In this document: positions 1 to 33,124 of the stretch, piece by piece
How the letters are laid out: each line of letters begins with the position of its first letter
Numbering within the stretch: the first letter of the stretch is position 1
Assembly (NCBI RefSeq): GCF_040054535.1
Contig: NC_090797.1
Location: 1,823,501 to 1,887,500 of the forward strand
DNA from: Antennarius striatus
Lineage: Eukaryota > Chordata > Actinopteri > Lophiiformes > Antennariidae
DNA: 64,000 nucleotides
Direction of reading: 5' to 3'
Program-made: the position numbers and the translations under genes
Notes under the pieces: generated by a model
What the model saw: the letters and a program-made list of their open reading frames with translations, nothing else
Database searches by the model: none
What the model was told of the DNA's origin: nothing

Positions 1-87
1 TCCTCTGATAACGTTCCTCCAGTATTTTTTAAATTTGGCAGTTAACTGTTAAAGTGTTATTTAGAGCGTGTTGCATCATTTAAACAG

Positions 88-535
88 GGTAAATACAAAA
101 AGTCCCCCATTGTTGGAAGATGACCTCCTGAAATCACTTGCTAAAAAGTATAACAAGACCACAGCCCAGGTGTCCCTGAGGTTCAACGTGCAGAGAGGAG
201 TGGTCGTCATCCCCAAGAGCTTCACGCCTGCTCGCATCAAGGAGAACTTTCAGGTGTGTTTGTGCGGGATCCACTCATAAAGCACCACTAAGTTGACAGG
301 CGTTGAACTGTGTTGTCGTGTTCAACAGATATATGACTTTTCTCTCACTGAGGCTGAGATGAAGGCCATCGAAGGACTGAACACGAATGTTCGATTTGTG
401 GAACTCCTCATGTGGGTATAGTGGATCGTGTGACATTTACATTCTGTCCCTGTCATAAATATGTCGAATAATTCTATGTACTGATTCAACAGGTGGTCAG
501 ATCATCCAGAGTACCCATTTCATGATGAATACTAG
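88..535 (+). CDS. akr1d1: Aldo-keto reductase AKR1D1-type (steroid 5-beta-reductase), 3-prime partial gene
   Basis: Last three coding exons, cut by the left window edge: 88-253, 329-411 and 493-535 (stop TAG 533-535), about 96 residues. Exon one encodes the NADPH-binding part of the (beta/alpha)8 barrel, including GVVVIPKSF and the RIKENFQ helix. The final exons give [10 protein letters not shown] and then the C-terminal [12 protein letters not shown], nearly the same as the end of human AKR1D1. Family knowledge: AKR1D1 is a cytosolic NADPH-dependent enzyme that reduces the delta4 double bond of 3-oxosteroids and bile-acid precursors. Its catalytic residues lie upstream of this window. The reading frame closes only if the GTGGGT donor at 412 is used, not the nearby GT at 416. 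Another AKR1 paralogue is possible, but the C-terminus favours AKR1D1. Confidence 0.85.
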
Positions 536-570
536 ACACCAGATGTCAAGACTTCATTTAAACTTGATCA

Positions 571-576
571 AATAAA
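571..576 (+). terminator. Polyadenylation signal of the aldo-keto reductase gene
   Basis: AATAAA hexamer 36 bases after the stop codon, in an A/T-rich context. This fits a very short 3-prime UTR. Confidence 0.6.
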
Positions 577-1299
577 TTGTTTTGTTTTGCATACATGCTT
601 TTACAAGATTTGGTGCTTTAACTCTTTAATTATTTTATAATCCAATTATTGTACATTTCATGGTATATTTCTGATATGAGTCTTTTTACTGCGTTGATTA
701 AATCCATTTTTTGAAAAACACAAACTTGACCTATTTTTTCATCATCGTTTATTCTCTGAGGTTGATTCAAAGACGACGTGGAAAAAAATGAAATTAGGAG
801 ACTTTTCCTCCCAGACTGATTTAGCCTGTGGTAAAATATTGTACAACTACAGAAATGCAAAATATAATTGAAATAATAAAGCTGTCATTGTGAATGTATC
901 TAGGAATGGCATTTGAAATAGATACCTAATGTACTGCGTCCAGATGTTTTGGTCAGTAATACCGCCATAAAATGCACTGCTTACGACAGGAAGATGAGGT
1001 ATTCTAATGATACTGAGGTAATTCATTCAAGCAAAAGCTGCTTTTCAGTTATAGCCTCAATTACTACCTAATTGTCAGGCTCTCAATTTCACTTCATATC
1101 ACAGTGGCAGTCACAATTCGTTTCCAGGTTTATGTTGATTTAGCGATGACATTTATAAAACCCGCGACCTCGGAAGTTGTAAGAATATATCCGAGTGTCC
1201 CTGAAGGTATCATAACAGGTCTCCCAACCTTGCTAGTTCCAGCTAGCACGTTAGCAAACGCGGATACAATGCCTCCAGACGACGTTAAATTATACGGAA

Positions 1300-2180
1300 A
1301 ATGACAGTCAGTAGAAAGAAAGCAAACAGAATATTACATTTAATTATCCGCGATTCCGACTAAGCGAGTCAAACCTCTGCTGCCGTTTCGGCTCGGCCGA
1401 GTTTCCCAGCTAACGTCAATATTAGCTGCGCAATGGTTAGCGGTGGCTAAGCTGATTTTAGCTAGTCGAGTTAGCTAACTGCTAGTCTTCTATTAACGCT
1501 TCAATGAATGGGGATTGTCTCCTGGAGCGGAGAGAACCGACAGCGATGCGCGGCCGCTGCCGTTAATATCCTCCGTGTTTGCGTCCCGTTTGGCCCCAGT
1601 TAGGCGTTAGTGTTACTTTGACGGTGTGATTACATTAGCTTGTGGACGTTAGGTTGTTAGCTAGCTACAGAAACCTGGTTTGGAAATGCAACATCCGGGT
1701 ACTCATCGTTAGCAATGTTAGCTTGCGTAAGCTAACATCGGAGCCGACGCTGTAAAGCCGGAGTGATTTTTATGTGTTTATTTTTGTTTTTTTTGGAAGA
1801 CTCCTTTCTGATTTTGCGGTCGGCTTCAGCTCGACTTTTCGGAAGCTTTTGAAAAGGATGGCCCTTTCGGGTCGATCCTGCCCTCCGTCCCAGGTAGGTT
1901 GAGGGGAGTGGTGGAGGAGACACCCCGGCCCTGCCCCGTGTTTGCGGGCGATGGGGAAGCACTGACAGCGCTTGTTGCTCTTTTCATTCATTCGTTTTTT
2001 AATAATAATAATTTTTTTTTTAAAAAGGACTACGATGAGACTTTTTGTCTTTAAGCGTTTGGAGATCTGAAGAATTGTGATGGAAGTTACCCCCCCACGA
2101 CCGGATTCAATGGAATTAATCATGGACTCTTGAGGTCAACTGAGTGCATTATTTTTAAACAAATATATTATTTTAGAGAC

Positions 2181-2211
<31 letters not shown>

Positions 2212-2226
2212 GACAAACACACCAAC
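1300..2226 (+). promoter_or_regulatory. Probable kdm5a promoter and 5-prime leader
   Basis: The gap between the aldo-keto reductase and kdm5a (577-2226) has no supported gene. Up to about 1300 it is A/T-rich and featureless. From about 1350 to 2000 CpG density rises (for example gcgcggccgc near 1548), as expected for the CpG-island promoter of a housekeeping chromatin gene. It also carries many TTAGC/GCTAA words. The transcription start cannot be placed. The kdm5a ATG lies at 2227 after a T/A-rich leader with a TTA trinucleotide run at about 2187-2212. Confidence 0.4.
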
Positions 2227-12413
<10,187 letters not shown>

Positions 12414-12859
12414 CGGCACGACCCGTGGCCTGTGGACTCTCAACGCTCACGCCAAAGGCGTGTCGCGACCCCCCCCACCCAACGTCCAGCTGACGGCGTC
12501 GCCCCGTTACAAATGCACTTCCTGCTTGGACATTTGGACGACGGAGAAGAGTCCTAGCGTCACCCCGTTAGCGACAGTCGTAGGTGTTAACCTCCAGCCG
12601 GGACATCGTGACGCTTCCTGACAAAACGCCTCCCGCTCCAGGCAGATTTAACCCCCCCCCATCGTGTTTACCGGATGTTCCTTTCTTCCGTCTGTCACTG
12701 AACGTATCTCCAACACATAGGACTCCAGACTAGCAAACACAAAACGGTTGTACTGTAGTGGAATTATTTATAATGTACATACTTTTAAGGAATTTAAAAA
12801 AAATGGATTGTGGCTCTTTTTTCTTTTTTTTGCTGTTGTTGTTTTGTTTTCTCATCTTT

Positions 12860-12865
12860 AATAAA
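12860..12865 (+). terminator. Polyadenylation signal of kdm5a
   Basis: AATAAA about 450 bases after the kdm5a stop, preceded by a T-rich tract and followed by GT/T-rich sequence. The region 12414-12865 is the likely 3-prime UTR. The following 12866-13423 has no gene and probably holds the transporter promoter and leader. Confidence 0.65.
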
Positions 12866-13423
12866 CTATTCCTAGTCAAACGATCGACGACTGATGTTTC
12901 CATCGAACAAAATTAGACAAAAACGTCCAATTTTAGGGATCTTTGTGTCCTAAATGTGTTAACTGAGCGCCGAGCGTCGCATTAACATCAGATTAATCTT
13001 CTCTGCCTTCATTAATCATTAAACTCAATTAGAAAGTAGAATCGTGCCGGAGCCGTGTTTCAGGTGATGTTCCACCTCAATAACAGTAAATATGAAGGTA
13101 GGGATTTGGGGAGGGGCATCAGTTGAGGATTGTCCTGATGCCCCGCCTCTAACTCAGGTAAGCTACCTGAGGTTTGATGAAATACAAACTTGTTTTCATT
13201 TGACACATAAATTACAAATTAACACGTACAAAATCCATTAACCGAGAATCCAACATTGTTCAGTTTGATTCCGATTATTCCGACGTTCTTTTCTGGAATC
13301 GGAGGCTGACCTAAAGTTTAATATTACAACCCACCCACCGTCGTCGCCACCCCGCTGATGTTTTAACCACTAAATCCTGCAGATGAATCTCCACAGACGT
13401 CAGACCTGAGACGCAAGGCAGAC

Positions 13424-16400
13424 ATGAAAGGTGAGCATTTCAATCTGTCAAAACTTTTTTTATTTTACAAAATTTAATCAAGGATATATTTTTACGTTGA
13501 CTTTTGAGCAATTCATGAGTAATTTTGTGTTTTCTTGAGTTTCTGTTTCATTTAGACAGTTTTTAGAAAAGTTTTACTTATTTCATGCATGTTTATATGG
13601 CTCAAAGTTATTTACAATAAAAAATGTACAAATAAGACACTAATATAGATGCTTTATCAATCTCAGGAAGTTGCAAACAGTATAATAATATTAAATAATA
13701 AAAATTAAAGTAAGAAGTTACAAAGGAATGAAGCAGGTTTTGCAGTGTTTCTTGTTTGTATAATTGTATATGACATAAAATAAAAATGGCTAAAATACAT
13801 GTAAATAACTGCCACTCATCCTCTCCTCCTTCTTCCTCCTGCAGGAGATGTACCTGGAGAAAGCCTCCCCAGCGGAGCGAGACCCAGCAAAAAGCAGCTG
13901 CCCCCCCCAGAGGTGAAGATCGAGGAACGGGGGCAATGGAGCAATAACATGGAATTCCTCCTGTCGTCTGCGGGCAACATCATCGGCCTGGGCAACGTGT
14001 GGCGCTTCCCTTACCTCTGCTACAAGAACGGGGGAGGTGGGTGGAGGAGGGGGGGTTTCCCACCCCCCCTAGGTTTCCTTTTATTATTGTATTATAGGGT
14101 ATTTAGGTTACTTCGGCCCGGGGGCCATGTACGGCCCTTTAGGCTTCCTGATCAGGCCCTCCAAACTTGTTCCATCTATATATGTAATTTCATTAAATAA
14201 ATGCAGTATTAAATAATAAACCTTAAAATAAATATAAATAATAGTAATAATAGTAAATATATATGCTGTGCTGCCTGTTAAAGGCCCAAACATTTTATAT
14301 AATAGTTTTAATACGTCGTTTGCATTTGTACAAATAAACTCCGTCCATCTGCTTCTTAGTTGGCGCAACTATCAAAGTTCAGAACTCAGTGTGGCCCCCC
14401 CCAATGTCCCTCACGTGATGCCGGTGGTGTTAAGGTGTGATAGCTTACACATGACAAGTAATAAGTCACCCATGGGTGAGACAGAGCGACTGGTTGCACA
14501 AGCGAGCAGCTCCACTGATCCAGAACAGGTAATGATGTACTGTATCCTCTTCCTCTTCCTCAGGTGCGTTCCTCATCCCCTACCTGCTCTTCCTGTTCAC
14601 CTGCGGCGTCCCGATCTTCTTCCTGGAGACGGTGCTGGGCCAGTACACCAGTTCTGGGTGTGTCCCCAGCTGGAAGAAGATCAGTCCGTTGTTTGTCGGT
14701 AGGCAGGACGGGTGTGGAACCGATCCAAGGTGATGCAGACTTCTGGTTCTGGTCCTGACCTGTGGTTTATTTAGGCATCGGCTACGGAACCCAGGTGATC
14801 GGCTTCCTGCAAAACTGCTACTACATCATCGTCCTGGCCTGGGCCATCTTCTACCTGTCCAACTGCTTTTCCGGGGTCCTGCCCTGGTCGTCCTGCAACA
14901 ACACCTGGAACACCGGTACCAAACGCGCTTCAGAACCCAATCTGAGCCTCCGCTGATGTTCGTTTCATTATTTTTGCTCTCCTTCACAGAAAACTGCCTG
15001 GAATTCCACCGGGGAAGCGAATCCTTCAATGAAACACGCAACCCCAACGCCACGTCACCCGTCATCGAGTTCTGGGAGTGAGTTCTTCAAACGCCTCCAA
15101 CACCTCCTCCATGATGAGTCTTTTCCTTGTGAAAAATGCTGTTTCCTGTCTGTTTCTGCAGAAGAAGAGCGCTGAGGATCTCCCCGGGCATCGAGCACAT
15201 GGGTTCGCTGAACTGGGACCTGGCCCTGTGCCTCCTGGTGGCCTGGGTCATGTGCTACTTCTGCATCTGGAAGGGGACGAAATCCACGGGGAAGGTTGGA
15301 GCGATCACGTTTGGTGTGTCCTCCCCCCAGCTTAAATCTACATGTTAAACACTGGTGTGTGTTTGCAGGTGGTTTACTTTACTGCCACCTTCCCCTACGT
15401 GATGCTGGTGGTGCTGCTGATCAGAGGACTCACCCTGCCAGGCGCTCTGATCGGCATCCAGTTCTACCTTTACCCCGATCTGGGACGCCTGGCCGACCCT
15501 CAGGTGCTGCGGTTTTCTCTCTCCACAGCCTCTTGTCTCACAAAAAGCTTGTGATACTGAAAGAAGGACAAATATATTCCGTGTTTTATTTATTCCTTGA
15601 CTTTATTCCAGGTGTGGATGGACGCTGGCACACAGATCTTCTTCTCCTTCGCCATCTGTATCGGATCAGTCACCGCCCTGGGAAGCTACAACAAATACAA
15701 CAACAACTGCTACAAGTACCTGGAGCTTCTCCCTTCCACTGAACAACGATCCGCTTTAAATACAATAAATAATCAATAACAGGGTCTGATCAGCTGGTTT
15801 AGGCTTGAAAGCCTGATGGCCTCAAATAATAAATAAATAAATCTTGTTCTGGTTCAACATGGACACAGGAAGTTTACAGTTTAAAAGATACATATTGATT
15901 CACAATAACAATAATAATTAAAATTTAACAACAATATCAGCAACAATAGTAATAAGAAATATTTAGTAATCTTATATTTTTAGATTATTACTATCATTAT
16001 TATTACTACTACTACTACTAATAATAATAATATAATAATTTTAAAATCTTAAAGAGTTTTTTTATAATAATGATAAATGATATGAGAGACATATGAGTTT
16101 TTTATAATAAGAATGATAATAATTTAATATATTTAATACTAAAAACAATATTATAATTATAATGATACAATAAAATACTTAAGAAATCTTACAAGAAATC
16201 TAATAATAATAATAGTGATGATGATGATGATGATAATAATAAAAATAATATTTAGAAATCTTAAAAGACATCATCATAAAAATTTGAAATCTTAAGACAG
16301 TTATAATAATAATAATAGCAATAACAATAATGATAGAGAAATATTACAAGATATATAATAATACTGTAATAATAATTATAATAGTTTTTTAAAAAAACAC

Positions 16401-18050
16401 ATATGATTTATTTTCAGTGAACTTAATGAAAATAAAAAGCATCTAACGACGTTAAATGCCCTGACCAAACATCCAGCGCCCCATGAGTCTGACGGAACAC
16501 TGGTCCTTAAAACATGGACTGACCTGACCTCTGACCCTGATGATGTCATCTCCCCTGCAGGGACTGCATCCTGCTGTGCTGTCTGAACAGCAGCACCAGC
16601 TTTGTGGCGGGCTTCGCCATCTTTGGCATCCTGGGTTTCATGTCTTACGAGCAGAACATTCCCATCGCTGACGTGGCGGAATCCGGTGAGGCTCTGAGCC
16701 ACGTTCTGGTTCCCCTCCAGTCCCACCAGCATCATCCTCACCGGTCTGCTCGTCTCTGCAGGTCCCGGCCTGGCCTTCATCGCCTACCCCCGCGCCGTGA
16801 GCATGATGCCCGTCGCTCCGCTGTGGGCCATCCTCTTCTTCCTCATGATCGTGTTCCTGGGGCTCGACAGTGAGGTAGAGAGACGTTTTGTTCTCATTTT
16901 GCTTTTCTGAGCCTGACAGAAAAGCTTTTCCCCAGATTTCATCCGTCATCTTCATTTTTTCCCATCTCTCCCGTCAGTTTGTGGGCGTCGAGGGCTTCGT
17001 CGCCTCGGTGATCGACATGCACCCCACGGTTTTCCGACGGAAGAACCGCAGGGAGCTCTTCCTGTTGGTGATCTGCACCCTCAACTTCTGCATCGGCCTC
17101 AGCATGCTGACGGAGGTACGGCTCGGAGACCGAGCTTTTTCTGACGTTTTGATGTTGTGATCAATGTTGTCATGTCTTATTCTCTTTTAACTGTACAGTA
17201 ATTAAAACACAAGTTTGGGTATTTACTATATTACGTGAAAAAAAATTCACGAGATCTATCTATTATAACTTCATATCTATTGGTCTGCAGGGGGGTATGT
17301 ACGTCTTCCAGCTGTTCGATTACTACTCCGCCAGCGGGATGTGTCTCCTCCTCATCGCCATTTTTGAGACCGTCTGCATCTCGTGGGTTTACGGTGAGAC
17401 GCGTTTCCCCTTGGTTCTCGTCTTATCTGAAAACTTGGAGTGAATGTCTTGACTGTGTCCATCCAGGCGTGGATCGCTTCTTCGACAACATCGAGGACAT
17501 GATCGGCTACCGTCCCAGTCCCTACATCAAGTACTGCTGGTTGTACGTCTCCCCAGCCTCGTGCATCGTGAGTATCGGCGAGTCAAAGTGAGGGCAACGC
17601 CTGGAGATGAACCCTTTATCGATATTTAAATTAGTCCATGTGACCTCTCAGGGGGTGTTCGCATTCTTCTTCATCAAATACTCCCCCCTGAAGTACAACA
17701 ACGTCTACGTCTACCCCTGGTGGGGCTACGCCATCGGATGGATGCTTGGGATCTCCTCCATGGTCTGCATCCCGGCTTGGGTGATCTACAACATCAGCAT
17801 CACCAAGGGGACGCTCCGAGAGGTAAGCCCCTCCCACTGCCCCGCCCCCTACCTTGTCCCTAATTAGATTGGAACCCATCGACGCCGTTTCATCCTCCTG
17901 CAGCGCATCCGGCTGCTCATCAAACCGTGTGACACCTTACCCAAGTCCAAGAGGGAGCAGGAGAGGCTGGTCGCCATCTTCGCCCCGGATCCAACTGCCG
18001 TGACGACAAACAGCTACTATCCCGTCTCGGATAAAGACTCTGAATTCTGA
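13424..18050 (+). CDS. slc6a13: SLC6 GABA/betaine/taurine-type transporter (slc6a12/13-like)
   Basis: Na+/Cl--coupled plasma-membrane symporter of the GABA/betaine/taurine/creatine branch. Exons: 13424-13430 (start exon of only 7 coding bases), 13845-14036, 14564-14698, 14775-14915, 14990-15077, 15162-15294, 15369-15503, 15612-15715, 16561-16685, 16762-16874, 16978-17115, 17291-17393, 17467-17567, 17652-17822, 17904-18050. All phases close, giving 610 aa. Visible hallmarks are TM1 [18 protein letters not shown], the glycosylatable loop 2 with NNT, NET and NAT sequons, [32 protein letters not shown] and [15 protein letters not shown]. Residue 47, a key substrate-selecting site, is Asn, where GAT2/GAT3/BGT1 have Glu, TauT/CreaT have Gly and GAT1 has Tyr. 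Residue 391 is Glu where relatives have Gln (LDSQF). The position beside kdm5a matches human SLC6A12/13. A fish-specific SLC6 paralogue is an alternative, so the exact symbol is less certain than the family. Confidence 0.85.
14090..14560. other. Insertion-like segment in transporter intron 2
   Basis: This enlarged intron (14037-14563) contains GC-rich words (cggcccgggggccatgtacg) beside an A/T-rich tract and a block with unusual composition. It looks like decayed mobile sequence, but I could not match it to a family or to another copy in the window. Confidence 0.25.
15780..16400. repeat. A/T-rich low-complexity tract with TAA/TGA trinucleotide runs
   Basis: Transporter intron 8 (15716-16560) is much larger than its neighbours and consists almost wholly of (TAA)n, (TTA)n and (GATGAT)n-like imperfect repeats. 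Confidence 0.8.
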
Positions 18051-18489
18051 GCGGCAGTGAGGAGCCTTTAATCAAACGCGCTATAAGAATGGGAGGCGCA
18101 GGAGGTGAGAGGCCGGCGGAGCGTCGGGGTCGACAGCGTCTGAGCGTCTCAGGCGTGACAATAATGTGATAAAAGAAGAATGATGAAGAGTTGTGACGTC
18201 CTGCAGAAGTTTATAAATGAATGTTCTCTGTTCATTTTACATTGTAAAGATGAGGTTTGTGCAAATGAAAATGGGTTGAAACCATTTAATTCACTTCGCA
18301 AATCTCAAAACTGATCAATAATGTATTTATCTTAATTTCTGACAGATGAGCTGCAAGTAAATTATGTGGCGTCAGCTTTTTGTGTGTGACATGATTTTAT
18401 GGCTACTCAGCCACTATTTTTTATCATATATTTTATTATCATAACTGACTGGAAATATTTTTTTTCTTATTCTTTTTCCTGAGAATTGA

Positions 18490-18495
18490 AATAAA
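18490..18495 (+). terminator. Polyadenylation signal of the transporter gene
   Basis: AATAAA about 440 bases after the stop codon in T-rich sequence. It defines a short 3-prime UTR. Confidence 0.6.
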
Positions 18496-18648
18496 AAAAG
18501 TTTTGCTTGAATTGACTGTTTAATGAGCTGGGGTTCAACTTAACAATTATAACATCATAGAGCAGAAACTTTTCCTTTACATGATCATTACTGACTGTTA
18601 AAAAGCACAGCAGGCTGTTCTGGAAATACACATTTTATGATTTATATG

Positions 18649-18651
<3 letters not shown>

Positions 18652-18724
<73 letters not shown>
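18652..18724. repeat. (AT)n microsatellite
   Basis: More than 35 AT units between the transporter and usp15, in the interval that joins two separate human chromosome 12 blocks. The remainder of 18051-19000 is A/T-rich and shows no gene. Confidence 0.95.
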
Positions 18725-18731
<7 letters not shown>

Positions 18732-19009
18732 TATTAGGGAGATATTTGGCATGCAAATTACACACTGTAATCTTTAAAAAAGTAAATAGAACTGTCTCTC
18801 ATAATAAGTGAGAACTGAAAGTTTAGGTGGAACTGAGATAAATCAATAAATTAATAAATGAAAATTATTATTATTATTACTATCAACCGGCTAGCTGCAT
18901 AAATTAAATCTTTATTAGATTAGACTGAATATATCCCCCCTGTATTATACCTTATGATTTATTGCTTTTTGCTTTTTCCTTTATTTATTTATTTTCGTTC
19001 ATTTCAATC

Positions 19010-19213
19010 CTCGTTCACGTGAACGCGGCCGCGCGCCCACAATGATCGAGCATTTTCGAACCACTTTTCTAGAATAATTTCGCCACCGGGTGTCTCGCGT
19101 CGCCTTTTCTGTCAGCGAGCCGCTGATTGGCTAGAACGGTAGCGTCCCTCCCGACGTAAAACGGTGACGCCCCGCGCTTTCCCGGCATGCACCGAGTGAT
19201 GCCTTGAGCAAAG
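19010..19213 (+). promoter_or_regulatory. Probable usp15 core promoter with YY1-like site at the start codon
   Basis: The sequence changes abruptly from A/T-rich to CpG-rich (gcggccgcgcgc at about 19026). AAGATGGCGG at 19211-19220 overlaps the usp15 ATG and matches the YY1 consensus often found just downstream of the start site in TATA-less housekeeping promoters. No TATA box is seen. CpG-rich sequence with many TTAGC/GCTAGC words continues into intron 1. Confidence 0.5.
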
Positions 19214-30300
<11,087 letters not shown>

Positions 30301-30931
30301 TGCGAAGGGAGACGGGATTAAATGGAGAGAGACTGGGATCTCTCCATCCGAAGCCATACGGACACGGCACGGCAGCGGCGCCACTGGCCCCGCCCAGCCG
30401 CCGGGACTTGGCCCTCGATGGGCGGAGCCGCATCGGGGCGACGGCTATTAAAGGGGGGGGGTTGTCGGGGTACGCAACGAAATCAGGGCCCTCCTCTGAG
30501 GTGGATCACCGTGTGTGTGTGTAACGTGTGTGTGTGTGTGTGTCGTCACGTCTGTTTGTTGGTTTTCGCTCACCGACCGGCGCAGAGGATTGGACGGCGT
30601 CCATGCCCTTGGACCCGCCTCCTCCTCTCCGACTTCCTGTGTTGTTGTTTTTTTATATCATCATGAGAGCACTGTCAGCCAATCATTTTACTATCGTTTA
30701 GACTTTTGTAAATATTTTAAACACTGAATTATCGGATTTTTCGCAATGCGATGAAACATTTCGAACTTGCACAATCACCAAACCGGACAGCATCCGTGTT
30801 TTGTTTTGTTTTTTAAAACGTGCGATCGCCAGACTTCCTTAGAAGGTTTTCCCCGGATCAGGAGCTTGGGAAGCTCCGACGAGTCTCGACTCCACATGGA
30901 GAAGTGACGCTAATAGTTGCGTGTTTTTATA

Positions 30932-30937
30932 AATAAA
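30932..30937 (+). terminator. Proximal polyadenylation signal of usp15
   Basis: AATAAA about 630 bases after the stop, in a T/A-rich context. The region 30301-30960 is the likely usp15 3-prime UTR. Confidence 0.6.
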
Positions 30938-31250
30938 GTGTCAAACAGCCAAACTGTCCAAAAGCTTTGAGCTGCTGCTGCTAACAGAAACACATCATCA
31001 GCATATTGGGAACTCCTGGTCCTGCTTCCGCCTTTAGCGTCGTCTCCTCCCGCTCGTTCCTCATCCTTGAAATGCTAAAGGAATGCAGGAAATGAGCAAA
31101 AAACGTATGAATTCATCCGAAGTTTGAGGTTTAGTGTCTTAACGCGCAGCGGCGGCGACAAATCTTTAAAAAACAAGCTGCAGACGCGTCGATTTTCCCA
31201 CTCCACTTCCCCCCGTTAGTCTGACGTCCTCTAAGCTTTAACCTCTTCGC

Positions 31251-31267
31251 CCTGCAGGGGGCGCTGT
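31251..31267 (+). promoter_or_regulatory. CTCF-like motif
   Basis: CCTGCAGGGGGCGCTGT fits the core of the CTCF consensus in forward orientation, between usp15 and let-7i. Confidence 0.4.
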
Positions 31268-31438
31268 CGGATCGGTGACTCCGTCTCTCGTTTTCGCGTC
31301 ACCTCAGCCTTAACTCTTAATCTCTTGACAAAGTCGCCTTTTCTTTTGCGCGCCGCTGTCTCGACACCTTCACGCACCGACGACAGCGGTGTTCTTTTTT
31401 TTCTTTTTTTTGTGCGCTCGCGTTTATGGCACCACTTC

Positions 31439-31453
31439 GCCACCAGAGGGCCA
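31439..31453 (+). promoter_or_regulatory. CTCF-like motif
   Basis: GCCACCAGAGGGCCA fits the CTCF core in forward orientation, about 190 bases after the previous motif. Confidence 0.4.
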
Positions 31454-32311
31454 GAATGTACGCAGACAAAAACGAACACTGACCAGACATATGTGGTTGA
31501 TGCCTTTCGTTTATTATTTTTGCTTCTTTAGGGCGGGGCTTCCTCCCACTGGGTGTGGTTGACTGTGATTGTAACGAGGTTCACGATCTTTTGACGTTAG
31601 CTGTTTGAATTCATGGGTACAGCCGAACAAACGCGTTGCCGCTCCAGAGGGGCGATAATAGATAACACATCTTTTGTGTTCCCGAGTTTTTTTTGGCGAT
31701 GGGCGAAGGGGGCGGGGACTAAACAGGAAATGATGGGGTGAGTCCACCCAAAAAAAAAAAAAGGGCGTTCAGCTTCTTGGGATCACGACACAGGATGTTC
31801 CTCCATCGGTGTAACTGAGGTGGAGCGTTGCGTTCTTTTTCTACCTGTTTTTTCCATTGTTAGCGGCATTAGCACAACTGTTAGCGTTTTTTTTTTTTTT
31901 TTTGGACGGACTCACCCCGTCCCATCTGAGATGAGATCGCGACTGTAGGCTTATATAATATTGTACATAAGAGTTCACTCTGTGAGTGCACATTTGATAA
32001 AGTTTATTTATTTATATGTAAGCATTTATTAATGAACAGATATATTTAAAAACTTGGCAAGACCTGACGTGTCAGGTAGGGGTCGGGGGGGCGGGACTAG
32101 TATCTCCTGTGGGGGGTGGGGGGTGGGGGGTAAAATTTGAAGGATGCTTCTGTTGTTTTGGGACTTTTTAAAAAAATAAAAACCAATCCAGACATCCTTG
32201 CATGACGTATCGATCGATTGGGGGAGGGGAGGGGGTGTTCCAGGTTTGACCGCACTTGAGTTCACTTGGGTTTACATTTGAAATGTGCATGTGTATTTAT
32301 ACACAATCTTC

Positions 32312-32317
32312 AATAAA
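32312..32317 (+). terminator. Possible distal polyadenylation signal
   Basis: AATAAA followed by GTTGTGT. Sequence before it (31940-32310) is U-rich with ATTTA pentamers, typical of a 3-prime UTR, so usp15 may have a long alternative 3-prime UTR. The stretch 30961-33100 otherwise holds no recognised gene; MON2, expected here from human synteny, is not seen. Confidence 0.4.
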
Positions 32318-33103
32318 GTTGTGTAAAGCTTCCTCTGGTCTGCAGAGTGACTTCCTGGTTTTTTTCTGCCACGCCCAGGAAATGGAATCCGGCGCACCTG
32401 TGCCTCATCAACGGAAACGAGGAAATGTTTACAGGTTGCTTCCTGTTCCTGCCTGGAGGAGTCGAACTCCAACATGGATTTAAATTTGATTTGACTATTT
32501 AATTAGAATTGAAGTCAAACTTTAGGACACAGCTTGGACTTAAAGTTTGTTTTTTTTTGTTTTTTAACAACAACTGATTTGTGGGTCACACCTTGAACCT
32601 GAAGAAAAACTCAGTTTTGTCACGTCTGGATTGAGGAACACGGTGTTCTCTCCGGGTTCCGACGGGTCCCGGTCCCGGTCCGGGCTGGGAGGTTCCCCGG
32701 ATCAGGGGCTCGTCTTTCCGTCCAATCAGAGAGAGGAGAAGAGGAACCGGCTGCGCGCGGAGCGGCGGATCACTCTGGAGGAGAAAACGGCGACCGTGAT
32801 GTCCGGTAGGAAACACGGTGGATTCATTTAATATCAATACATGTAATTAATATATAATCGATCTTAAATTACTTATTTATTACCAGTCGGGAACTGCGAG
32901 TATTTTTATTACACTGATTTAAATGTGATTTAAGATTTTCATTATAAATATGTAACAATTCAATCTGGATAAAGGAACACAAAAATTAGATCCCTTTAAA
33001 TCAAAACAAAATTATGTCGATGAGGAGTCAACTTATTTATCAGTGATTTGTTTTTATCTATAAACATGAAAACCGGATGAGGGAACACCTGCGGTTGCGG
33101 TCC

Positions 33104-33120
33104 CCACCAGCAGGTGGCGA
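33104..33120 (+). promoter_or_regulatory. CTCF-like motif upstream of let-7i
   Basis: CCACCAGCAGGTGGCGA is a strong match to the CTCF core, forward orientation, about 0.8 kb upstream of the let-7i hairpin. Confidence 0.45.
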
Positions 33121-33124
33121 CGCG

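Noticed and set aside
416-424. Frameshift or pseudogene in the aldo-keto reductase last exon
   Set aside because: It is resolved by using the donor at 412, which restores the conserved C-terminus.
1732-2123. Minus-strand open frames over the kdm5a leader
   Set aside because: They overlap CpG-rich and A-rich sequence, show no family motifs and lie where the kdm5a promoter is expected.
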